Part shown: one piece after another, positions 1 through 6,923 of the stretch
Layout: each line of letters starts with the position of its first letter
How positions within the stretch are numbered: the first letter of the stretch is position 1
Source of the DNA: an uncultured Clostridia bacterium
Lineage (GTDB): Bacteria; Bacillota; Clostridia; Oscillospirales; Acutalibacteraceae
Direction: 5' to 3'
Assembly: GCA_937888485.1 (NCBI GenBank)
Contig: CALAQQ010000090.1
Location: 1-9,495, forward strand
Length of the DNA stretch: 9,495 nt
Made by a program: the position numbers and the translations under genes
Notes under the pieces: model-generated
What the model was told of the DNA's origin: nothing
Database searches by the model: none
Seen by the model: only the letters and a program-made list of their open reading frames with translations

Positions 1-48
1 TTTTTGCAACCTTAAAGTTCGTTATGTGGAAAAAGTAACCTCAAAATC

Positions 49-86
49 GGGGTAATAGGTCAAACTATACGTACCCCTCGATTACC
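49..86. repeat. Interleaved short inverted repeats upstream of the first gene
   Basis: GGGGTA (49-54) is answered by TACCCC (72-77), and the overlapping GGTAAT (51-56) by ATTACC (81-86), so two alternative hairpins compete for the same bases. No T-run follows, so it does not look like an intrinsic terminator. A frame open from the window edge to a stop at 53-55 could be the last 17 codons of an upstream gene, but I do not recognise it. The site could be a recombination, transfer or regulatory element. Confidence 0.3.
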
Positions 87-169
87 GCACTTTTAAACCC
101 TTATATATCAACGATTTCAGGCTCTACTTTTCCTACTTTTTTCAAACAAACAAAAGGAGTTTTTTACTT

Positions 170-427
170 ATGAATAATAACATTATTTCTTGTGAATTTA
201 ATATCGATACCGCCTGCGTTGAAGTCAAACTCACCGATGGTTCTATGGTGTCAATCGACTGCGATGCAGTTGAAAACGAATATGCAAACAATATGTACGA
301 AGTATCGGAACTCGACTTTCTCATCTATAATGAACCAAAGAGTTATGTAAGATTACTGCTCAGCGGTAAGATGGAAGAGTTTCTGCGAAACAATACAGAT
401 TATACTACGTTGTCAGATATGAGATAA
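170..427 (+). CDS. Small DUF6061-like protein of unknown function
   Basis: This gene encodes an 85-residue acidic protein with no signal peptide and no membrane segment. The start is well supported: AAAAGGAG at 152-159 lies 10 bases before the ATG. The N-terminal half reads like two beta strands with the motif VELTDGS-type pattern 'VKLTDGSMVSIDCDAVENE' (residues 19-37), followed by 'MYEVSELDFLIYNEP' (42-56). From memory this pattern matches the short DUF6061 proteins of gut Firmicutes, which often travel with conjugative or integrative elements. I could not check this. No function is established. The gene stands alone: a hairpin closes it on the right and only about 170 bases of non-coding DNA precede it in the window. 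It may be a leftover or cargo gene of a mobile element whose remainder lies to the left. Confidence 0.7.
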   Translation: MNNNIISCEFNIDTACVEVKLTDGSMVSIDCDAVENEYANNMYEVSELDFLIYNEPKSYVRLLLSGKMEEFLRNNTDYTTLSDMR

Positions 428-430
428 AAT

Positions 431-467
431 TAAGCAGGTAACACCACGCAAGGATGTTACCTGCTTA
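431..467. terminator. Bidirectional hairpin terminator between convergent genes
   Basis: TAAGCAGGTAACA (431-443) and TGTTACCTGCTTA (455-467) form a perfect 13-bp stem with an 11-base loop. The hairpin sits between the stop of the small gene at 427 and the stop of the glycosidase at 483, which converge. Read leftward, the stem is followed by ATTTTAT, a usable U-tract. Read rightward the tail (TCTTATACC) is weak. It therefore probably terminates the glycosidase transcript well and the small-gene transcript moderately. Confidence 0.75.
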
Positions 468-482
468 TCTTATACCTATTAC

Positions 483-1340
483 TTATTTAACCGAAACGGT
501 ATATCCCACATCCTCTATTTCAACAAAACGGGGTTTTTCAAATCCTGACTTATTCGGGGAATGAAATGTAAGATAAAGATTATTTTCATCGACAAAAATC
601 ATACCGTGTCCGCCGTCATCATCAATAAGAGGTTCGAGATGAGTGAAGGCTGTGCCGATTTCTCCGCCATCGAATCTCACAAGACATTCGGCATATTTGC
701 CTTTGATAAAGGTTGACCATAACATCAAAAGCTCATCGGTTTTTGTGCGGTACATAAAAGGACCGTCGGTTATTCTGTGTTCATTTTCATCTTTGCTTTT
801 ATCTGCCCAATACGGTTCTGACGCTTTAAACAGAGTTACCGCTTCGCCTGTTCTTTCTTTCAGGTCATCACTCAAAGGAGCATAACAGATTGTGCCGTCA
901 ATAATCTGAGTGTGTTCATGGCAGAAAACGATATAAGGCTTGCCGTCACGGTTTATGTAAAGCGTGCCGTCGAGGCACTCCCAATCTTCGGGAGTTGCGG
1001 CACCGTTGCTATGTGGAACAAACGGACCAAGCGGTCTGTCTGCTTTGAGAATAAAAGTGCCTCTCAAGCTGTTGCTTTCTCTTGTGAAAGTAGCAAACAT
1101 ATAATATGTATCCTTGTACTTATGCACTTCAGGTGCCCAGTTAACATGATAATTCAGATTATGTTTTTCAGAATCAAAACACTCAATGGGCTCACTCCAG
1201 TTTTCAAGATCTTCAGAAACATAAACGTCAAAACCGCCTGTATTTTTGCCAAAATTATTTGCTCTTGTACCGTACATATAATATTTTCCATTCTCATACA
1301 GAACAAACGGGTCACGAATATTTATGTCATTATTTTTCAT
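483..1340 (-). CDS. Glycoside hydrolase family 43-type glycosidase
   Basis: This is a 285-residue five-bladed beta-propeller glycosidase. Family members remove arabinose or xylose, or cut arabinan or xylan chains. There is no signal peptide, so it probably acts in the cytoplasm on imported oligosaccharides. Visible landmarks are 'IRDPFV' near the N-terminus with D10 as the likely catalytic base, 'NWAPEVH' (67-73), 'CLDGTLY' with D124 as the likely pKa-setting Asp, 'ITDGPFMYRT' (190-199), 'GGHGMIF' (243-249) and 'FHSPN' (259-263). The position where many GH43 enzymes carry the acid Glu in EGP holds Asp (D192). The length is that of a bare catalytic domain with no carbohydrate-binding module. 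The ATG at 1340 is preceded only by a weak GGGGTG. The gene is divergent from a second propeller glycosidase and probably shares its control region. Substrate specificity cannot be assigned from this sequence. Confidence 0.87.
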   Translation of the reverse strand: MKNNDINIRDPFVLYENGKYYMYGTRANNFGKNTGGFDVYVSEDLENWSEPIECFDSEKHNLNYHVNWAPEVHKYKDTYYMFATFTRESNSLRGTFILKADRPLGPFVPHSNGAATPEDWECLDGTLYINRDGKPYIVFCHEHTQIIDGTICYAPLSDDLKERTGEAVTLFKASEPYWADKSKDENEHRITDGPFMYRTKTDELLMLWSTFIKGKYAECLVRFDGGEIGTAFTHLEPLIDDDGGHGMIFVDENNLYLTFHSPNKSGFEKPRFVEIEDVGYTVSVK

Positions 1341-1377
1341 TTCAACACCCCAAATATTCTTTCTTACTGTCTGCAGT

Positions 1378-1398
1378 TTTCAGTATACATTACTGAAA
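1378..1398. promoter_or_regulatory. Palindromic operator candidate over the glycosidase promoter
   Basis: TTTCAGTA (1378-1385) and TACTGAAA (1391-1398) form a perfect 8-bp inverted repeat with a 5-base spacer. The palindrome covers the -10 box and the near spacer of the leftward promoter for the GH43 gene. That is the classic position for a repressor operator, and the size suits a LacI- or GntR-type dimer. No such regulator gene lies in the window. A short RNA hairpin is an alternative reading. Confidence 0.5.
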
Positions 1399-1410
1399 CA
1401 GTTTTCTCAA
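1382..1410 (-). promoter_or_regulatory. Promoter of the GH43 gene
   Basis: Read on the minus strand, TTGAGA (1410-1405, 5 of 6 to consensus) is followed after exactly 17 bases by TATACT (1387-1382, 5 of 6). Transcription would begin near 1375, giving a leader of about 35 bases to the ATG at 1340. This is one of the best-formed promoters in the window. Confidence 0.65.
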
Positions 1411-1438
1411 TAACTGAATGCAACTTTTTATTTGTAGC

Positions 1439-1467
1439 TTGTTTGATACTGATTAATTTGTTATAAT
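1439..1467 (+). promoter_or_regulatory. Extended -10 promoter of the second glycosidase gene
   Basis: A perfect TATAAT (1462-1467) is preceded by TGT (1459-1461), which makes an extended -10 element. A weak -35, TTGTTT (1439-1444), lies 17 bases upstream of it. The leader to the GTG start at 1529 would be about 55 bases. Confidence 0.6.
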
Positions 1468-1528
1468 ATTTAATCACAAAGCAATAAAAAACCAAATGAA
1501 ATAATCCGACCGATTGAGGTGAACTCTT

Positions 1529-2362
1529 GTGCTGATATTTGAACAAAACAAAAAATATTCATACCGTGACCCTGCGGCTTACATAGAAAACGGTGTGATA
1601 TATTTGTTTTTCACATTGGTTGAAAACGCAGAGGACAGACAGTATTTTTATGTTGCCGTTAGCAAAAGCACGGATTTTATAAATTGGAGTAAACCCGAAG
1701 TCCTCACAGAAAAGGATAATCTTAAGAATTATTCCTCTCCGGGTAATGTTATCATGTATAACGGTGAATATTATCTTTGTCTGCAAACCTATCCGAGAAA
1801 AGACGGTCAGATTTACGGCAACGAAAATTCAAGAATCTTTACAATGAAAAGCAAAGATTTGCAGAATTGGGAAAAACCCGTTTTGCTGAAAGTCAAGGGT
1901 GATATTTCCGAATGTGATATGGGCAGAATGATTGACCCTTATCTCCTTGATGACAGCAATAAATTCATCTGCTTTTTCAAGCAAAACGGCGTATCTTTCA
2001 GCACGTCGAACGATTTGATTAATTGGGAATTTCAAGGTTTCACCGAATGCGGTGAAAACGTTTGTGTTATAAAAGAAAACGGTGAATATCTGATCTTTAA
2101 TTCTCCTGACAACGGCATAAATATTATGTCAACGAAGGATTTCAAAAGTTTTGAAAATATCACAACTCTTTATCTGAATCAACAGAATAAACCTTGGGCA
2201 AAGGATAGAATTACTGCAGGTTTTGTTATTGATACAAGCAGTATTTCACCGTATAAATACGCTATGTTTTATCACGGCGATAACGAGGATAATTATCTTT
2301 TTGGCGCTTCTCTTGCGGTGGCTTTCAGTGATGATTTAGCTACTTGGTATGAATCACCGTGA
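1529..2362 (+). CDS. GH43/GH32-like beta-propeller glycosidase
   Basis: This 277-residue protein has the repeated 'STDFINW' / 'SKDLQNW' / 'SNDLINW' blade motifs (around residues 47-53, 108-114 and 160-166) that mark propeller glycosidases. It has no signal peptide. Likely catalytic-site residues are D14 in 'YRDPAAY', D136 in 'MIDPYLL' and E176 in 'CGENVCVIKENGEYLIF', which has the shape of the 'EN-x-CVIK-x-x-G-x-YYLF' segment of GH43/GH32-type enzymes. The start is a GTG at 1529 with GAGGTGA at 1516-1522. The protein is clearly related in fold to its divergent neighbour but shares little sequence, so it is not a simple duplicate. The two probably attack different bonds of one plant-type glycan. 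The family assignment within the propeller clan is uncertain. Its last codons overlap the end of the convergent EamA gene by 9 bp. Confidence 0.78.
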   Translation: MLIFEQNKKYSYRDPAAYIENGVIYLFFTLVENAEDRQYFYVAVSKSTDFINWSKPEVLTEKDNLKNYSSPGNVIMYNGEYYLCLQTYPRKDGQIYGNENSRIFTMKSKDLQNWEKPVLLKVKGDISECDMGRMIDPYLLDDSNKFICFFKQNGVSFSTSNDLINWEFQGFTECGENVCVIKENGEYLIFNSPDNGINIMSTKDFKSFENITTLYLNQQNKPWAKDRITAGFVIDTSSISPYKYAMFYHGDNEDNYLFGASLAVAFSDDLATWYESP

Positions 2363-3223
2363 TATGCTGTGTTTTTTTGACAGTTCAGCAAACATTGCTC
2401 CGCCGATAACGAACACGGCACCTAAAACCTGTAAAGGTAACATAATTTCTTTTAAAAATATAACTGAAAAGATTACCGCTGACAACGGTTCTAAATATCC
2501 ACAGATGGCAACAGTTTGTACTTTTAATTTTCCGATAGACGAAAAATACAAGTAACATCCCACACCTGTATTAAGTAGTCCGAGTATAAATATCGGTAAT
2601 ATGCTTTTAGGTGCTATTTCCATTGTATATCCTTGCTTTAAGCCTACGAATAAAGCAACAGTTAAAAACGCTATTGTAAGCTGTAGTGTTGAGTTTTCAA
2701 GACCGACAATGTCCCTTGCTTTTTTATTGCAGATGACCATAAACGCATACATAACAGCAGAAAGCAGTCCGCAGATGATACCGAACGCATCACCTTTACC
2801 ATTGAAAGAATTTGTATTTATAAGTATTACACCGATAATTACTGCAAGAAAGCCGACAGCTTTATTTGCAGTAATTTTTTCTTTAAATAACAGCGGGGAC
2901 AAAGCCATTACTATAACCGGACCGCAATAGTACAAAAGTGATGCTATGCTTACACCGATTCGTGCATAAGCTTCATAAAGGAACATCCAACTTGCGCCCA
3001 TTGCAATACCGGATACAGCAAGAAAAACGAGTTGCTTTTTATGCTTATGAAAAGTAGGTTTACCTCCTGTTATAAAAAACAAAGCAATAAGAAGAATGCT
3101 GCCTATACAAGTACGAAGCAGAACTATTTGCAGACTGCTTAAATCTATATAACTTGCTACAATGCCGTTTGACCCAAACAGTAACAAAGCAAGTAAGTAT
3201 TTGAAAAAGGAATTATTATTCAT
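2354..3223 (-). CDS. EamA-family (drug/metabolite transporter) exporter
   Basis: This is a 289-residue integral membrane protein with about ten hydrophobic helices arranged as two EamA repeats. The signature 'GYLEPLSAVIFSVIFLKE' near residues 239-256 of the second repeat is typical, and 'YYCGPVIVMALSPLLFKEK' is its counterpart in the first. Family members export amino acids, metabolites or drugs by proton exchange, and the substrate cannot be told here. The reading frame stays open to an ATG at 3274. I chose the ATG at 3223 because AAGAGGTG precedes it closely and because the 17 extra residues (cysteine-rich, polar) would be an unusual start for this family. It is divergent from a LysR-type regulator, the usual layout for a regulator controlling its neighbour. 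Its end overlaps the glycosidase at 1529-2362 tail to tail. Confidence 0.88.
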   Translation of the reverse strand: MNNNSFFKYLLALLLFGSNGIVASYIDLSSLQIVLLRTCIGSILLIALFFITGGKPTFHKHKKQLVFLAVSGIAMGASWMFLYEAYARIGVSIASLLYYCGPVIVMALSPLLFKEKITANKAVGFLAVIIGVILINTNSFNGKGDAFGIICGLLSAVMYAFMVICNKKARDIVGLENSTLQLTIAFLTVALFVGLKQGYTMEIAPKSILPIFILGLLNTGVGCYLYFSSIGKLKVQTVAICGYLEPLSAVIFSVIFLKEIMLPLQVLGAVFVIGGAMFAELSKKHSISR

Positions 3224-3247
3224 GGCACACCTCTTGCATTTGGAGTA

Positions 3248-3330
3248 AAAATAGCATATCATAATACAAGACATAACAAAAGCGAATATTTGTAATGCTA
3301 TAAATCATAATTCGGAATAGGTAATGCTAT
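3248..3330. promoter_or_regulatory. Divergent EamA/LysR control region with repeated ATGCTAT
   Basis: The 105-bp intergenic region holds GTAATGCTAT twice in direct orientation (3292-3301 and 3321-3330) and the inverted heptamer ATAGCAT at 3251-3257. The copy at 3292-3301 merges into an extended -10 box for the LysR gene (TGC then TATAAA, 3296-3304). The inverted copy merges into TGC-TATTTT, a possible -10 for the EamA gene. The third copy overlaps the LysR start codon. The repeats may be a LysR binding array or partly just -10 sequences. No convincing -35 boxes are visible. Confidence 0.45.
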
Positions 3331-4195
3331 GGATATGAACTTACAAAAATATCTCTCCTTTGTAAAAACAGTAGAATACGGCAGTTTTACAAAGGCTGCA
3401 GAAATATTAAACTATACACAATCGGGCATAAGCAGAATGATAGCCGACCTTGAAAAGGAATGGAGCGTAACACTTCTTGAACGAAGCAAAAACGGAGTTA
3501 AGCCTACAAGTGATGGTTTGAAACTGTTACCCTACACACAAAATCTTTGTGCGGATTTTGATAAACTGAAAATGCAGGTAGATGAACTGAATGGTCTGCA
3601 ATCAGGTCTTATCCGCATTGGTACATTTTCAAGTGTGGCTACCCATTGGTTGCCGAACATCATAAAGGAGTTTCAAAAGGACTACCCGAACATTGATTAC
3701 GAGCTTTTGCTCGGAGATTATACCGAAATTGAAGAGTGGATTCATACCGGAAGAGTTGATTGCGGCTTTTTAAGACTGCCGACACACACTGATTTTGATA
3801 CAATCTTTTTAGAAGAAGATAAACTGATGGCAATTATCCCTGAAAATCATCCGCTTAAGAACTGTGAAAAATTTCCCGTAACTGCCCTTTGTGATGAGCC
3901 ATTTATGCTTCTTGAAAAAGGGGCAAAAGCTGAAATTTCTGAAATATTTGAACACAACAATTTGAAACCAAATGTTAAGTTTACAACTTGGGATGACTAT
4001 GCTGTAATGTCTATGGTGGAAAGCGGACTTGGCATAGCAATACTCCCTGAATTGATTTTGAAACGTGTACCGTACAGGATTATTGCTAAAGAACTTGATG
4101 TGCCTGCTTACAGAAACATCGGACTTGCTTTAAGAGATAAGAAAACCGCCTCACTTGCTGTGAAACGGTTTGTTGAATATTTGAAGTATAGATGA
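3329..4195 (+). CDS. LysR-type transcriptional regulator
   Basis: This is a 288-residue DNA-binding regulator of standard LysR length. The N-terminal winged helix-turn-helix is clear: 'FVKTVEYGSFTKAAEILNYT' (11-30) followed by 'QSGISRMIADLEKE' (31-44) and the 'LLERSKNGVKPTSDG' wing (49-63). A linker helix and a periplasmic-binding-protein-like effector domain follow from about residue 92 ('GLIRIGTFSSVATHWLP'). A late conserved stretch 'MSMVESGLGIAILPE' lies at about 226-240. It probably senses a small metabolite and controls the divergent EamA exporter and itself, by family habit and gene order. The ATG at 3329 has only a weak GGAATAGG upstream, and the ATG two codons later (3335) is an alternative. 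A strong hairpin follows the gene. Confidence 0.9.
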   Translation: MDMNLQKYLSFVKTVEYGSFTKAAEILNYTQSGISRMIADLEKEWSVTLLERSKNGVKPTSDGLKLLPYTQNLCADFDKLKMQVDELNGLQSGLIRIGTFSSVATHWLPNIIKEFQKDYPNIDYELLLGDYTEIEEWIHTGRVDCGFLRLPTHTDFDTIFLEEDKLMAIIPENHPLKNCEKFPVTALCDEPFMLLEKGAKAEISEIFEHNNLKPNVKFTTWDDYAVMSMVESGLGIAILPELILKRVPYRIIAKELDVPAYRNIGLALRDKKTASLAVKRFVEYLKYR

Positions 4196-4210
4196 AATGA
4201 TTACAATACA

Positions 4211-4255
4211 AAAATCTCATTGAGCAGAAATCTCTGTTCGATGAGATTTTGCTTT
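4211..4255. terminator. Strong bidirectional terminator between LysR and CotH genes
   Basis: AAAATCTCAT (4211-4220) pairs with ATGAGATTTT (4241-4250), and the inner GAGCAGA (4222-4228) pairs with TCTGTTC (4233-4239). Together they make an 18-bp stem with two G-T pairs and a four-base loop. The stem ends are A-rich on the left and T-rich on the right, as expected for a hairpin that works in both directions. It lies between two convergent genes. Confidence 0.85.
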
Positions 4256-4279
4256 AATTGATTTTTGCATAAATCAGTT

Positions 4280-6226
4280 TTATTTAATTCCGTTTGATTG
4301 GGACAATAGTAATTCACCGTTGAAGTTTGGTGTTTCACCGTTCATCGGAGGTTTTTGCTCGTTAGATTGTGAAAAATCTTCGAGTAATTCGGGCATCTGA
4401 CCGTTGAAATTTGGAGACAACTCACCGTTGAATTCAGGAAAATCTCCGTTTGTTTCGGGAGGTTGCGGTTGAGTTGTTGGAACATCTTCGTTCGGAATGC
4501 TTGTTATTTCCTCGGCAGGTTCTGTTGTTTCGGTTTGTCGATTTGGGTTTTTCTGTAGTCTTTCGCCGCCGGGCATACCGCCTTTGCCGCCCATTGACAT
4601 CGAGCCCATATCCGATATATTAATACCCGACGCATCAACCAAAGAGGAGAGAGAACTTTGTGAGTTTGTGGAGGAAATAGTTCCGTTGAGCTGTCTGCTT
4701 ACGCTTTCAGCACGAAGCATACAGAACTTTTTCAAGGTTGATGCGCCGAGCACGAAGCTGTCATAATCGCAAAACTTCGTGGGGTCTTTCTCAACATAGG
4801 GAGAAATTATTTCTACGGTATCGTCAATTATCTTTTCGACTTTGCCGTTATCGAAAAATTCCGATATAAATTGTGTGAAATATTCATGATAAAGATTTGT
4901 GTATTCTTCGTTTTCAAAAATCCATGCAATCATCGGTCTTTCGCTGATATCGCTGCCCGAAACGGGAGAATCTATTGCGTAATTGACCGTACTTGTTGCA
5001 TCGGATGACTGAAACGTTCCAAATGCGAGATTGTAGTCCCACGGAAGCATGGACATAATGCCGTCTTTTTCATAGAGATAATAGTTATGAATCATACTGC
5101 CCGTATAACTGTCGCCGTTGACAACAAAATTATGGACAACAAAATATTTTATGACCTGCTCAATATCAACAACAGATTCAATATTTTCACCGTTGCTTAA
5201 TTTTTTGAGAGATTCGATCAGACGGGTTTTATCGGCATCGGTTATATCTGTTTTGGCGTTATCAAAGATATTGGAGTAGCTCTCAAATGAATCGTCGATA
5301 TATTTGAGCTTCACATCATCGCTACCTTTACCGCCCATACCGTCTTTTTCGCCTCTGTCGGCAAAATCTCTGTTTTCAAAGTTTTCGGGCATTTCAGGGA
5401 TTTGTGACATATCCGGCATCTGTGAAAAGTCCGGCATTTCACCGTTTTCAAAAGGATTTTCGCCGTTATCAAACGGTCTTTGACCTCTGCCGCCAAAGCC
5501 TTCGGGAGGAGTCGGCATCTGATTGTTGCGGTTGTTTTCTGCATTTTCTTCGTTGTTTTCAAACTCTGAAAAATCAAAATCTTTTCCGTTACCTCTTCCG
5601 CCGCCGAAGCTCATGCTGTCGGGCTTATAAAGCTCACCGTAATCGTTGCCGTAGTTTCTTTGCAGGAACGATTCTTCTATCGATTCAACAGCAAGATAAA
5701 GTCCGAAATCCTCACCGTTGACGGTTATATAAACATAGCTGCAAAGAGGTGCAGCAACACCGAATTCGCCCATCATTCTGTAAACAAGATAATCCTTCAT
5801 ATAGGTGTTATCCTGAATGATATTGTTAAGGCTTATTTTATCAAGACCGTAGTAGCTTTTGGTGTTGTCATACTGGTCAAATTCAAGCTTGAAGCTGTAT
5901 CTGTTACTGTCCATCTGTGAAACATTGCTCAATGAAGTGTTTCCCTTGGCTCTTATGCCGATATTGGAATAGTTTTCGCCGTCAATAACAACGGAACACA
6001 TTGAATATTCTTCATTTTCGCAGGTTTCAATGAAGCCTTCCCAATCGTTCATAACTATGTCAAGCGTATGAACTCTGTCGGTTGCAAAAAGTCGGCTTTC
6101 ATAGCCCAATGACTTGCCTGCGGAAACAATTCCGAGTGACTTTCCGTTCACAAATAAAACGGTTATAACAAGAGCCAATGCAACGGCAACGCAGCAGATT
6201 TTATCAATATGCTTATGGGTTGACAT
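4280..6226 (-). CDS. Membrane-anchored CotH-kinase-family protein
   Basis: This 648-residue protein has an N-terminal transmembrane helix (about 9-27), so its body probably faces outside. The CotH kinase-like domain is split: 'IGIRAKGNTS' (89-98) and 'YGLDKISLNNIIQDNTYMKD' (126-145) lie in the first part, while the metal-binding 'MLPWDYNLAFG' (393-403, D397 the likely key acid) lies in the second. CotH of Bacillus phosphorylates serines of spore coat proteins; the substrate here is unknown. Between the halves, residues ~206-302 are a low-complexity insert rich in Met, Pro, Phe, Asn, Gly and acids. The C-terminus (~557-648) is a similar tail with NGE/FNG repeats. I chose the ATG at 6226: GAGGTG (6238-6233) lies six bases before it, whereas a GTG at 6235 would be part of that ribosome binding site. 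It is the last gene of the VTC-DUF4956-CotH operon and is closed by the hairpin at 4211-4250. Confidence 0.9.
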   Translation of the reverse strand: MSTHKHIDKICCVAVALALVITVLFVNGKSLGIVSAGKSLGYESRLFATDRVHTLDIVMNDWEGFIETCENEEYSMCSVVIDGENYSNIGIRAKGNTSLSNVSQMDSNRYSFKLEFDQYDNTKSYYGLDKISLNNIIQDNTYMKDYLVYRMMGEFGVAAPLCSYVYITVNGEDFGLYLAVESIEESFLQRNYGNDYGELYKPDSMSFGGGRGNGKDFDFSEFENNEENAENNRNNQMPTPPEGFGGRGQRPFDNGENPFENGEMPDFSQMPDMSQIPEMPENFENRDFADRGEKDGMGGKGSDDVKLKYIDDSFESYSNIFDNAKTDITDADKTRLIESLKKLSNGENIESVVDIEQVIKYFVVHNFVVNGDSYTGSMIHNYYLYEKDGIMSMLPWDYNLAFGTFQSSDATSTVNYAIDSPVSGSDISERPMIAWIFENEEYTNLYHEYFTQFISEFFDNGKVEKIIDDTVEIISPYVEKDPTKFCDYDSFVLGASTLKKFCMLRAESVSRQLNGTISSTNSQSSLSSLVDASGINISDMGSMSMGGKGGMPGGERLQKNPNRQTETTEPAEEITSIPNEDVPTTQPQPPETNGDFPEFNGELSPNFNGQMPELLEDFSQSNEQKPPMNGETPNFNGELLLSQSNGIK

Positions 6227-6236
6227 ATTGCTCACC

Positions 6237-6908
6237 TCAACCCATGTAATCGCCGTTATAGCTTACAAGAACAGCGCTGTTGATGCCGTTCATTGCCGAA
6301 AGCTCATTGATGAAATCGGTGTTATCATCCTTAAGACGGATTTCAAGAGTCAGCTCAACAGAGCCGCTTTGTGCAGTTTTGCTCTTTATTGTGCATTTGT
6401 TGACTTTGTCTTTAAGGTAATTCTTTGCGTTTTCTTCGCTTGCGTGTGAATCGCAGTTTATAACAATAAGATAGGGATTAAAATGCGATTTTCTGTTTAC
6501 AAAAACAAGAAGAACAACGCCGATAACAATACTTCCGATAACCGCAAGAGGAATCATACCTGCGGCAAGAACAATGCCGACTGCGATTGCCCAGAAAAGG
6601 AAAGCAATATCAAGCGGTTCTTTGATTGCGGTTCTGAAACGGACAATCGAAAGAGCACCGACCATACCGAGTGAAAGAACAACGTTGCTTGTAACGGCAA
6701 GAATAACAAGAGTTGTAATCATAGTCAGTGCAACGAGTGTAACACCGAAGCTTGATGAATACATAACGCCGCTGAACGTCTTTTTATAAACAAAGAAAAT
6801 AAAAATTCCGATAAGAAATGCAAGCGCCATTGCTATTGCCATATCAAGCATACTTACGCTTGCAATGTTTTCGATAAAACTTGATTTAAAAATGTCTGAA
6901 AAATTCAT
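6237..6908 (-). CDS. DUF4956 family membrane protein
   Basis: This 223-residue protein has four to five hydrophobic helices in its first ~140 residues (about 21-41, 54-72, 74-89, 99-118, 119-138), then a soluble tail. The hallmark of DUF4956 is the loop 'GALSIVRFRTAIKEPLD' (84-100), which is conserved and charged between membrane helices. The tail (~142-223) alternates strands and helices and looks like a small ferredoxin/ACT-type domain, which is my inference. The biochemical role of DUF4956 is not known. AAAAGGAG precedes the ATG at 6908 with good spacing. The gene follows the VTC stop by 15 bases, and its own TGA (6239-6237) lies inside the CotH ribosome binding site, so DUF4956 and CotH are probably translationally coupled. 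DUF4956 genes next to VTC-domain and CotH genes recur in clostridia as far as I recall. Confidence 0.88.
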   Translation of the reverse strand: MNFSDIFKSSFIENIASVSMLDMAIAMALAFLIGIFIFFVYKKTFSGVMYSSSFGVTLVALTMITTLVILAVTSNVVLSLGMVGALSIVRFRTAIKEPLDIAFLFWAIAVGIVLAAGMIPLAVIGSIVIGVVLLVFVNRKSHFNPYLIVINCDSHASEENAKNYLKDKVNKCTIKSKTAQSGSVELTLEIRLKDDNTDFINELSAMNGINSAVLVSYNGDYMG

Positions 6909-6923
6909 TGTATTAATCTCCTT

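Noticed and set aside
912..1466. 184-codon open frame opposite the GH43 gene
   Set aside because: It lies antisense to a clear glycosidase and covers its promoter. The translation looks random.
3224..3274. Longer EamA start at 3274
   Set aside because: The added 17 residues are unlike family N-termini, and the ATG at 3223 has AAGAGGTG close upstream.
5311..5721. Open frames of 88 and 105 codons on both strands inside the CotH gene
   Set aside because: They are by-products of the low-complexity insert. They have no ribosome binding sites and no plausible protein sequence.
6227..6235. GTG start of the CotH gene at 6235
   Set aside because: The GTG is part of the GAGGTG ribosome binding site used by the ATG at 6226.
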